Made by a program: the position numbers and the translations under genes. Source: Acetobacteraceae bacterium UBA6159 (GTDB lineage Bacteria > Pseudomonadota > Alphaproteobacteria > Acetobacterales > Acetobacteraceae). From it: a stretch of 5,598 nucleotides of DNA. Positions 1 through 5,539 of the stretch are shown here, piece by piece. The notes below the pieces were generated by a model. The model saw nothing but the letters and a program-made list of their open reading frames with translations. It was not told where the DNA came from and did not search any database. The DNA is taken from positions 1 through 5,598 of the forward strand of contig DIUL01000161.1 of assembly GCA_002422345.1 (NCBI GenBank). The letters are read 5' to 3'. Each line of letters opens with the position of its first letter. Within the stretch, counting starts at the first letter, position 1.

Positions 1-26
1 TCGCACTTGGGAGTTGAATCCACCCG

Positions 27-257
27 ATGTATGCGGGGTCCGTCGGGCCGGTGTCCGGGTTCGGCTGCGCCGCCAATCCGGCCGATGCGACGGCCGACGC
101 CATCCAGCAGATCAAGATCAAGGCCCTGCAGATGCGGGCGACCGCGGTGATCGACGTGTCGATCTCCTCGGCCGCCGGCACGGCGTGCAGCTACGGCTTT
201 GGCGCCCATGCCGCCGGCATCGCGGTGGCGGCCCGTGGTGTGCCGTCCAGCTTCTGA
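27..257 (+). CDS. RcsF-like domain protein, short, without signal peptide (possibly 5'-broken)
   Basis: The 76-residue product resembles the C-terminal globular domain of RcsF, the outer-membrane lipoprotein that reports envelope stress to the Rcs phosphorelay. What is seen: a VSG-x-x-C segment (Val9-Ser10-Gly11, Cys14), a helix-like stretch at about 22-37, an A-x-A-V-I-D-V strand (38-44), then GTAC (Cys54) and a small-residue C-terminal strand ending near 69. RcsF has four cysteines in two disulfides; only two are present here, at positions matching one of those bonds, so a single-disulfide variant is likely. Odd point: RcsF-type proteins carry a lipoprotein signal and a Pro-rich linker, and neither is present. 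In-frame stop TGA at 15-17 shuts this frame just upstream of the ATG. Either the gene is frameshifted or truncated upstream of the window, or this is a stand-alone domain. A GGGAG at 9-13 lies 13 nt before the ATG, farther than ideal. The YbjQ-like fold is an alternative family. Assignment is from remembered motifs, not a search. Confidence 0.5.
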   Translation: MYAGSVGPVSGFGCAANPADATADAIQQIKIKALQMRATAVIDVSISSAAGTACSYGFGAHAAGIAVAARGVPSSF

Positions 258-372
258 CGTTGACCGGCAAGGCGCCAGCCGGCCCGCATGGCGGCGCGTA
301 ACGGCTTCCCGTGGGGGCGATCCTCTGCGAAAATCACACTGTGTCGGGACTGTTATGGGTTCCTCGGCGCGC

Positions 373-376
373 GGAG
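373..376 (+). promoter_or_regulatory. Ribosome binding site for the REC-EAL regulator
   Basis: GGAG lies 6 nt before the ATG at 383. It decides the start: the same frame is open back to a GTG at 311, but that adds 24 residues with no domain match and no Shine-Dalgarno sequence. The ATG at 407 also lacks a good one. Confidence 0.6.
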
Positions 377-382
377 TTTGGA

Positions 383-2146
383 ATGGTTGAAACGAAGCCG
401 AGCGCGATGACCGGCCCTCCGCCGCCAGACTCCCTGGCGGTGCTGTTGGTCGACGATGAGCCGGAGCTGATCGAGGAACTGGCCTACGCCCTGTCGGATG
501 AAGGGTTCCCCTGCCTGCGGGCCGCCTCGGCGCCGGAAGCGCTGGCCGTTCTGAACGAACGTCCCGACATCGCCGTGGTCGTTACCGATGTGCGTATGCC
601 CGGCCATGACGGCTTCCATCTCGCCCGGGAACTCCTCGTCTCCGCCAGCCCGGCGCACGCTCGGCGGATCGTCATCATGACCGGGCATGCCACGCTGAAC
701 GACGCGGCCGAGGCGGTGAATGCCGGCGCCTTCGACTACCTCCGCAAGCCCTTCGGCCTCGACCGCCTGCTCGACGTTGTCGACCGCGCGATGGAGGCCG
801 CGAGGAATGAGCGGCAGGCATATTGCGTGGCGATGATCGAGCGGGAACGCCTGGTCCAGGCCGAAGCCGAAGCCGAAACCGAGCGTCTGCGCCTGCGCGA
901 CCGCGTCACCGGACTGCCCAACGCGGAGGCTCTGGCCGGCGCGATCCTGGCGCTCGGGGACGCGCCCGCCGCGCTGCTGATGCTGCGGCTGGAGGGGCTG
1001 AACCTGGTCGCCGAGGTCGGTGGCCGAAAGCTCCGCGAAGGCCTGCTGACAGCGGCGGCGGAGCGTCTGGCGGCCACGGTCGGGGCAGGGCGGCTGTTCG
1101 CTCCCGGCGATGCGGCAGACTTCGCCGTTCTGTTCCAGGGCATGACCGAGCAGGCCGCCAGCGCCATGGCGCAGTCGATGCTGGGTGCCTTGAGCGATCC
1201 ATTGTGCGTCGACGGACAGGCCCTGGCGCTGACGGCGTCGATCGGCGTGACCTCTCGCGACAACCCGGACCAGAACCCGCTGGATGTCCGGGCGACGGTG
1301 GCGATGGTCGCCGCGCGTCGGCTGGGCGGCGGCCGCGTGGTCGTGTTCGCCCCCGCCATGCACGATATGGCGGCCCGTCGCCTGAGGATCGCGCAGGACC
1401 TGCCCGCCGCCGCCGCCGCGGGTCAGATCACCCTGATGTATCAGCCTCTCGTGCGGCCAGACCGAGGCGCCCTGGCGGGGTTTGAGGCGCTGATGCGCTG
1501 GACCCATCCCGATCTCGGCCCCGTGTCCCCGGCGGAGTTCATCGCCGTCGCCGAGGAGAGCGGCGCGATTCTCGATCTCGGCGCCTGGGCCGTCCACACG
1601 GCGGCCCGGCAGGCGGCGGAATGGTGGGCGGGGCAGGAGCGCGCGCCCTATGTCTCGGTCAACGTCTCCGGACGGCAGTTGCGCGATGCCGATGTCCCGG
1701 CGCTGTTCAAGGCGGCGCTCGACGCCCGCGGCCTGCCACCGGCCGCCCTGGTGGCCGAGGTGACCGAGACCTTCGCCATCGGCGCCGGCGCGACGGATAC
1801 CCTGGCGGCGCTGCGGGAAAACGGCACCCGCGTGGCCCTGGATGATTTCGGCGCCGGCTACTCGTCACTGGGTGCGCTGCGGACGGTCCCCGTCGATATC
1901 GTGAAGTTCGACCGCGCCTTGCTGCCCGAGCGTTCCTGCGGTGGGCGGGAGGCGCGGTTCTTCAACAGCCTGGTGCAGGCGATCCGCGCGCTGGACTTCT
2001 CCGTCCTGGCCGAGGGGATCGAGACTGAGGCGCAACTGGAACTGGCCCGAGAGGCCGGTTGCTTCGCCGTGCAGGGCTATCTTCTGGCGCGCCCGATGCC
2101 GGCGGCGGATGCAACCGCGCTGATCGCGGCCTGGCGCGCGAAATGA
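383..2146 (+). CDS. Response regulator with receiver, degenerate GGDEF and active-type EAL domains (c-di-GMP phosphodiesterase)
   Basis: This 587-residue cytoplasmic protein probably hydrolyses c-di-GMP to pGpG under control of phosphorylation. Residues about 17-137 form a receiver domain with the acidic pair Asp24-Asp25, phospho-acceptor Asp69 (TDVRMPG), Thr100 and Lys122 (RKPF). A charged Ala/Glu-rich helix (about 142-175) links it to a GGDEF-like domain (about 174-330). There the signature reads DAADF (243-247) instead of GGDEF, the upstream metal-site aspartates are replaced (LRLEGL) and no RxxD inhibitory site is visible, so cyclase activity is unlikely; GTP sensing remains possible. The EAL domain (about 332-587) keeps every expected catalytic element: Glu368 (EALMR), Asn427 (NVSGRQ), Glu459/Glu462 (EVTE), Asp487-Asp488 in DDFGAGYSSL, Lys508, Glu544/Glu547 (EGIE) and Gln564 (QGYLLARP). 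The stop codon is 2 bp from that of the convergent binding-protein gene. The nearby kinase at 2963-5116 lacks a receiver, which makes it the natural partner, but this pairing is inferred. Confidence 0.93.
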   Translation: MVETKPSAMTGPPPPDSLAVLLVDDEPELIEELAYALSDEGFPCLRAASAPEALAVLNERPDIAVVVTDVRMPGHDGFHLARELLVSASPAHARRIVIMTGHATLNDAAEAVNAGAFDYLRKPFGLDRLLDVVDRAMEAARNERQAYCVAMIERERLVQAEAEAETERLRLRDRVTGLPNAEALAGAILALGDAPAALLMLRLEGLNLVAEVGGRKLREGLLTAAAERLAATVGAGRLFAPGDAADFAVLFQGMTEQAASAMAQSMLGALSDPLCVDGQALALTASIGVTSRDNPDQNPLDVRATVAMVAARRLGGGRVVVFAPAMHDMAARRLRIAQDLPAAAAAGQITLMYQPLVRPDRGALAGFEALMRWTHPDLGPVSPAEFIAVAEESGAILDLGAWAVHTAARQAAEWWAGQERAPYVSVNVSGRQLRDADVPALFKAALDARGLPPAALVAEVTETFAIGAGATDTLAALRENGTRVALDDFGAGYSSLGALRTVPVDIVKFDRALLPERSCGGREARFFNSLVQAIRALDFSVLAEGIETEAQLELAREAGCFAVQGYLLARPMPAADATALIAAWRAK

Positions 2147-2161
2147 GTTCAGCGCACCAGG
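2130..2161. terminator. Imperfect stem-loop shared by two convergent gene ends
   Basis: Arms 2130-2139 and 2152-2161 pair at 9 of 10 positions (one C/A mismatch at 2135/2156) around a 12-nt loop. The loop holds both stop codons: TGA 2144-2146 for the + gene and TCA 2149-2151 for the - gene. There is no T-run on either side, so it is not a canonical intrinsic terminator. A two-way transcription barrier or mRNA 3'-end hairpin is the likeliest role; chance pairing in GC-rich DNA cannot be excluded. Confidence 0.35.
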
Positions 2162-2964
2162 ATCGGGGTCAGTCCGTTCTTCTCGGCGGCCTTGGCCAGT
2201 GTGCCGTCAGCCCTAGCCGCGGCGACAAAGGCGTCGACCTCGGCAAGCCACTTCGGATCACCCTTGGCGACGGCATAGGCATAGCTGGTGGCGCCGAAGC
2301 CCGCTGGCGGGTCGATGATCCGAACCCATTCCTGTGTGCCAACCAGCCGGCGCGTATAGGGAAAATCCGACATGAACACGTCGGCTCGGCCCGATTCCAG
2401 CTCCGCCTCCCGCGTCTGCGGCGGGGCGACGCTCATCAAGGTCGCGTTGCGCAGGCTCTGGCGCATCAGCGGCTCCATGAACGTTCCGGCGGCGACCGCG
2501 ACGACGTTGCCCGTCTTGTCGATGTCTTCCCACTTCGCGACGTGCTGGTTGTTGCGGGTCGTCACGCCGTAGACCGGGCTGCTCAGCGTCGGGCGCGCGA
2601 AGGCGACGCGGGTCTCCCTCTGTGGCGTGATGCCGACGCCGAACATCGCGACATCGCAGGCGTCCTGTTCCAGTTTGTCCATGAAGTCGCGGAAGTTCGT
2701 TTCGACGAAGCGGAGGGTGACCCCAAGCCGGTGAGCGAACGCCTGAGCCATGTCGATGTCGATGCCCGACAGCTCCCCGCTGCGCGGGTTGCGCCAGGTG
2801 ATGGCGAAGTATTCCGGCCAGATGCAGACCCGAAGCTCATCACGGTGTTTGACAGCCGCCATCTGGTCAGGTGTCTGTGCGTGGGCGGACAGCGACCCGA
2901 AAGCCACGGCCGCCGCCAATGAGCATGCTCTGATGACACTTGACCTTACGCGTCCGCCCGTCAT
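2149..2964 (-). CDS. Periplasmic solute-binding protein, family 3 (amino-acid type), without neighbouring transporter genes
   Basis: The 271-residue product is a secreted type II periplasmic binding protein of the ABC-transporter family 3 class. Residues 1-29 are a Sec signal peptide: basic start (Arg5, Arg7, Arg12), hydrophobic core about 13-26, then A-H-A before Gln30. Cys14 is not in a lipobox, so the mature form should be soluble in the periplasm. Family landmarks follow in order: LRVCIWPEYF (44-53), GELSGIDIDMA (63-73), DVAMFGVGITPQRE (104-117), AGTFMEP (149-155) and SGRADVFMSDFPY (191-203). By analogy with the lysine/arginine/ornithine-binding protein, Arg116 would hold an alpha-carboxylate and Asp200 an alpha-amino group, which suggests an amino acid or similar ligand. 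Cys47 and Cys103 could form a disulfide. No permease or ATPase gene is adjacent; instead the gene lies between a c-di-GMP phosphodiesterase and a sensor kinase. The frame is open up to 3063, but the signal peptide and a strong ribosome binding site fix the ATG at 2964. That start overlaps the kinase start by 2 bp. Confidence 0.9.
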   Translation of the reverse strand: MTGGRVRSSVIRACSLAAAVAFGSLSAHAQTPDQMAAVKHRDELRVCIWPEYFAITWRNPRSGELSGIDIDMAQAFAHRLGVTLRFVETNFRDFMDKLEQDACDVAMFGVGITPQRETRVAFARPTLSSPVYGVTTRNNQHVAKWEDIDKTGNVVAVAAGTFMEPLMRQSLRNATLMSVAPPQTREAELESGRADVFMSDFPYTRRLVGTQEWVRIIDPPAGFGATSYAYAVAKGDPKWLAEVDAFVAAARADGTLAKAAEKNGLTPILVR

Positions 2965-5116
2965 GAAAAAATCTCCTTTGAGCCTGCGCTGGTTCCGGGC
3001 CAGCCTGCGCGTGCGGATCGCCGCGCTCCTGCTCTCCATTACCCTTGTACCGACTTTCGTCATCTTCTACCTGATTCTTTCGGATCGCGCGTACCGCGAT
3101 GCGATCCAGGACGGCCGGCGCGTGATGATCGGCGTGACCTCCAGCGTCACCGACCACCTCAGCCGCGCCTTGGAAACCACCGACATTGTGCTGTTGGATA
3201 TGGCGACCCGGCTGGGGGAAGGCGGGGAGCCCTGGGATACCGCCCGGACCACGACGCGTCTGCGGGAATTGCCGTATCTGCGCGCCCTGCTGGTGACGGA
3301 TGCGTCGGGCCGGGTGCGCTACTCGTCCGTCGACGCGCTGGTCGGGATGACTATCGGGACCCGTCCCTGGTTCCAGGAGATGTGGGACGGCCCGCGTCGT
3401 CTGTATGTCGGCGCACCGGAGGCAGGCCGCTTCCTGGCCGAGGGTGCCGGTACCGTCCAGGAGATGCGGCGATGGAGCATCCCGCTCGCGCGCCCGGTGC
3501 TGACGCCGGCGGGCGGCTTCCGTGGCGTGGTGGTCGCGCTGGTCAACCCCGACTACCTGACCATGGTCGGCGCGCGCGCGGCGCAGGCCTTTGGCGTGAC
3601 CGTACACTTCCACTCGGTCGATGGCACCATGCTGGCGACGTCCCTCGGAGAACCCGATGGCATCGGCGTCCGTTTCAACTCCGACTGGCTGTTCCGCGAC
3701 TTCCTGCCCGCGCGGGACCACGGCACGGAAATGGTTATCGACAGCACGGGCGTACCGTTGCTGGCCAGTTTCGCGGTGGCTCAGACCGGATTGGTGGTCG
3801 TAGAAGTCGAGCAGAAGATGCGGGACGTCCTGGCGCCCGCGCGGGAAAGGGTGACCGAACTGCGCGTGGGGATCGGCGCGATCGCGGCGACGACCTTGGC
3901 GACATTGCTGATCCTGAGCCTTGTCAGCGCAAAGGTCGCGCGGGAGCAGATGGCCGCCCGCAACGCCGAACTGCTGCGCGCCGCGGCCGAGCGGGAGGCG
4001 GAGTTGCTGCTGACCGCGCGCGGTGAGATGCAGCGCCTCCTGGGCGGCCTGCCGAGCATCATCTTCCGCGCGGAGCGGGCGGGAAGCGGCAGCTATGCGG
4101 TTGGCTATGTGGCTGGAAATATCCAGACCGTGACCGGTTGGCCGCCAGACGCCCTCGCCTGCGAGGCGGACTGGAGTGCTCGGCTGTCACCGGGCACGCC
4201 GCCGTTTTCGCGGTTCATGGACTCGGTCAATCGGGTTGGCGAGGGTCACCGGGAGTACCGTCTGCGGCAGCCGGACGGGACCTGGCGCTGGCTGCGAACC
4301 GTGGCGATGGTCCTGGGGCGCAGCGAGGATGGAAAGGCCGAGATCGTCGGCCACATCTCCGACATCACGGCGGAACGGGCGGCGACGGCACAACTCGCGG
4401 CCTCGGCCCGTCTGGCGTCGCTGGGTGAGATGGCGAGTGGCCTGGCGCACGAATTGCGACAGCCGCTGGCGATCATGTCGACGGCGGCCGAGAACATGAT
4501 GCGCGCCCTGGCGCAGGAGAGGCTGGACCTGGTCACGCCGCGCGCCAAGCGCATCGTGGAACAAGCCGACCGCGCGAGCCGGATCATCGAGCATCTGCGC
4601 CGCTTCGCGCGTGGCAGCAACGAAACCGATCCTCGGACCGCTTTCGGCTTGGATGAGGCGATGGACGGTGCATTGTCGCTCGTGCGGTCGGCCCTGCAGG
4701 AGGCATCGGTGGATCTGGAGATGACGCTGGGTTCGCCGGCGCCGATCGTGCTGGGGCACCTGGTCGCGCTGGAACAGGTGCTGGTGAACCTGCTGCTGAA
4801 CGCCTGTCAGGCGATGGAACAGCGTGACGACGCCTCCCCCCGCCGCATCATGGTGCAGGCCGGGCAGGCGGCCGACTCGGGCCAGGTCTTCATCGCGGTG
4901 AGTGACACCGGCGGCGGCATCGCCGAGGAGGTTCTGCCGCGCATGTTCGAGCCGTTCATCACGACGAAGGGGCCGGAGAAGGGCACGGGCCTTGGCCTGT
5001 CGATCTGCCACGGCCTGATCCGCGCGATGGGCGGCACGATCGAGGCGCGGAACGAGACTGCGGGTGCCGTGTTCACGATCACCCTGCAGGCTGCGACAGA
5101 GCCCGCGGCCGCGTAG
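2963..5116 (+). CDS. Membrane sensor histidine kinase: double-Cache-like sensor, PAS, HisKA, HATPase
   Basis: The 717-residue product senses an extracytoplasmic signal and autophosphorylates on histidine. Order of parts: transmembrane helix 1 (about 18-40); periplasmic domain (about 41-300) with Cache-like pieces such as VTDASGRVRYSS (111-122), IGTRPWFQEM (131-140) and a SIPLARPVL strand (172-180); transmembrane helix 2 (about 302-321); a short charged helix with no evident HAMP domain; a PAS domain (about 355-470) ending in DGTWRW and GHISDIT; HisKA with His496 in LAHELRQPLAI; and HATPase with N-box Asn613, G1 DTGGGI (648-653), F-box FEPFITTK (662-669) and G2 GTGLGLS (674-680). All catalytic motifs are intact. 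The HELRQPL form and layout recall DctB/FixL-type kinases. There is no receiver, so a separate regulator is needed; the REC-EAL protein at 383-2146 is the candidate. The start is the less certain part: ATG 2963 sits well before helix 1 but has no Shine-Dalgarno sequence. ATG 2933 would add 10 residues, also without one. Confidence 0.92.
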   Translation: MKKSPLSLRWFRASLRVRIAALLLSITLVPTFVIFYLILSDRAYRDAIQDGRRVMIGVTSSVTDHLSRALETTDIVLLDMATRLGEGGEPWDTARTTTRLRELPYLRALLVTDASGRVRYSSVDALVGMTIGTRPWFQEMWDGPRRLYVGAPEAGRFLAEGAGTVQEMRRWSIPLARPVLTPAGGFRGVVVALVNPDYLTMVGARAAQAFGVTVHFHSVDGTMLATSLGEPDGIGVRFNSDWLFRDFLPARDHGTEMVIDSTGVPLLASFAVAQTGLVVVEVEQKMRDVLAPARERVTELRVGIGAIAATTLATLLILSLVSAKVAREQMAARNAELLRAAAEREAELLLTARGEMQRLLGGLPSIIFRAERAGSGSYAVGYVAGNIQTVTGWPPDALACEADWSARLSPGTPPFSRFMDSVNRVGEGHREYRLRQPDGTWRWLRTVAMVLGRSEDGKAEIVGHISDITAERAATAQLAASARLASLGEMASGLAHELRQPLAIMSTAAENMMRALAQERLDLVTPRAKRIVEQADRASRIIEHLRRFARGSNETDPRTAFGLDEAMDGALSLVRSALQEASVDLEMTLGSPAPIVLGHLVALEQVLVNLLLNACQAMEQRDDASPRRIMVQAGQAADSGQVFIAVSDTGGGIAEEVLPRMFEPFITTKGPEKGTGLGLSICHGLIRAMGGTIEARNETAGAVFTITLQAATEPAAA
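2973..2979 (-). promoter_or_regulatory. Strong ribosome binding site for the solute-binding protein, inside the kinase coding region
   Basis: On the minus strand this reads AAAGGAG, 8 nt before the ATG at 2964. The six-A run at 2966-2971 serves as its AT-rich spacer while also encoding Lys2-Lys3 of the kinase on the other strand. It supports the 2964 start over the longer frame reaching 3063. Confidence 0.75.
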
Positions 5117-5185
5117 GGCGGCGGGGCTGTTGGTCTGGATGGGGGGGAGCGGTCTGGCCCGCCGGCGGTGGTCCGTTGCGCGGCG

Positions 5186-5251
5186 GCGCATTCAGGCGGG
5201 CGGGCCCGGGGGAGGGCAGACCCGACCCGCCTGAACGGCTGGCAATGCGCC
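5186..5251. terminator. Large GC-rich stem-loop after the kinase gene
   Basis: A perfect 10-bp inverted repeat, TTCAGGCGGG (5191-5200) and CCCGCCTGAA (5226-5235), extends inward by four more pairs (5201-5204 with 5221-5224) past one bulged A at 5225. Outside it, GCGCA (5186-5190) can pair with TGCGC (5246-5250) across a 10-nt bulge. It begins 70 bp after the kinase stop. There is no T-run after it, so it may act as a Rho-associated or mRNA-stabilising 3' structure rather than a classic terminator. The hairpin itself is directly visible; its role is inferred. Confidence 0.5.
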
Positions 5252-5300
5252 ATGCGGACACTCAAAGAAACAGATGAAACGAAAAGACATAAATAGTCAC

Positions 5301-5320
5301 GTCATGCTATATGCCATGAC
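5301..5320. repeat. 20-bp operator-like inverted repeat
   Basis: GTCATG (5301-5306) and CATGAC (5315-5320) are perfect 6-bp arms around an 8-bp AT-rich centre (CTATATGC) whose middle TATA also pairs. The size and half-site spacing, about one helical turn, fit the target of a dimeric helix-turn-helix regulator. No regulator can be named. Confidence 0.4.
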
Positions 5321-5385
5321 AACTTAAAAATAACACCGGACTTCCTTTTTACCTCAAATCCTCCTCGGCGATTGATGACGCCCTA

Positions 5386-5437
5386 TGTGACTGTTGTCGG
5401 GTTCGAGCTCAAGTCTTGTTTTGTGTACTGTTGTGTA
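5386..5437 (+). repeat. Short direct repeats, TGTG(T)ACTGTTGT and TTGTGTA
   Basis: ACTGTTGT occurs at 5390-5397 and 5427-5434, preceded by TGTG and TGTGT respectively. In addition TTGTGTA is repeated in tandem at 5421-5427 and 5431-5437, a 10-bp step that puts both copies on the same face of the helix. Such arrays can be activator half-sites upstream of a promoter, but low-complexity T/G sequence could also produce them by chance. Confidence 0.3.
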
Positions 5438-5446
5438 TGTAAATCG

Positions 5447-5458
5447 CGACTTAAGTCG
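5447..5458. repeat. Perfect 12-bp palindrome
   Basis: CGACTTAAGTCG is perfectly self-complementary with no spacer. It lies about 40 bp before a candidate -10 element, a position suited to a regulator operator. The function is inferred only from symmetry and place. Confidence 0.35.
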
Positions 5459-5476
5459 ACGAACAGATAGTCTGGG

Positions 5477-5505
5477 TTCTGTAAATTCGTTTAAAGAAAT
5501 ATAGT
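5477..5505 (+). promoter_or_regulatory. Candidate promoter with good -10 and weak -35
   Basis: TATAGT at 5500-5505 matches five of six bases of the sigma-70 -10 consensus. A 17-bp spacer leads back to TTCTGT (5477-5482), which keeps only the first two bases of TTGACA. A weak -35 with upstream palindromes suggests an activator-dependent promoter. Transcription from about 5512 would give a leader of about 28 nt before the ATG at 5540. Confidence 0.3.
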
Positions 5506-5516
5506 TGAGCGGGGCT

Positions 5517-5529
5517 TGTTATTGTAACA
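5517..5529. repeat. Inverted repeat TGTTA-TTG-TAACA in the presumed leader
   Basis: Five-bp arms (5517-5521 and 5525-5529) flank a 3-bp spacer. The repeat lies between the candidate -10 element and the possible ATG at 5540, where bound repressor would block initiation or early elongation. An operator role is inferred; the arms are short. Confidence 0.3.
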
Positions 5530-5539
5530 TCTTGAAAAC

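Larger units (their letters stand above)
5117..5539. other. Non-coding region with a sharp drop in GC, likely control region of the next gene
   Basis: No gene is supported between the kinase stop and position 5540. The first part (to about 5260) is very GC-rich and holds the stem-loop. From about 5261 the base composition changes abruptly: 99 of 240 bases in 5281-5520 are G or C by hand count, far below the flanking genes. This part is rich in palindromes and short direct repeats, listed separately, and contains stops in all frames. A regulated promoter region feeding rightwards is the simplest reading; a remnant of acquired DNA is an alternative. Confidence 0.6.

Noticed and set aside
271..297. 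Possible terminator hairpin after the RcsF-like gene
   Set aside because: Alternative 5-bp GC stems with long loops and no T-run; expected by chance in this base composition.
14..301. 95-residue frame starting at TTG 14
   Set aside because: It is Arg/Gly-rich, overlaps the RcsF-like frame completely and has no recognisable motif.
351..359. Extended -10-like TGT-TATGGG upstream of the REC-EAL gene
   Set aside because: No acceptable -35 element lies 16-18 bp upstream and only part of the -10 consensus matches.
353..1597. 414-residue open frame on the minus strand opposite the REC-EAL gene
   Set aside because: It is a shadow frame of the GC-rich regulator gene. Its product is rich in Gly, Arg, His and Gln with no recognisable domain, while the plus strand has complete receiver and EAL motifs.
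2849..2877. Perfect TTGACA at 2849-2854 as a promoter for the kinase
   Set aside because: At 17-bp spacing the -10 would be TGTCTG, which is too poor. The site also encodes part of the binding protein, so the hexamer can be explained by codons, though the kinase promoter must lie somewhere in this area.
2750..2962. N-terminal extension of the kinase frame by 71 residues
   Set aside because: These codons are antisense to the signal peptide and first part of the binding protein, show no domain, and lie before a typical cytoplasmic start and transmembrane helix beginning at 2963.
2985..3010. Sigma-54-like TGGCCCG on the minus strand upstream of the binding-protein gene
   Set aside because: The required downstream TTGC element is absent at the correct spacing.
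4187..5191. 334-residue open frame on the minus strand opposite the kinase catalytic core
   Set aside because: The plus strand encodes intact HisKA and HATPase motifs. The antisense product is Arg/His/Gln-rich low-complexity sequence typical of shadow frames.
5274..5327. 17-residue small open frame starting ATG-AAA-CGA
   Set aside because: Too short, no clear ribosome binding site, and it crosses the 20-bp inverted repeat; nothing supports translation.
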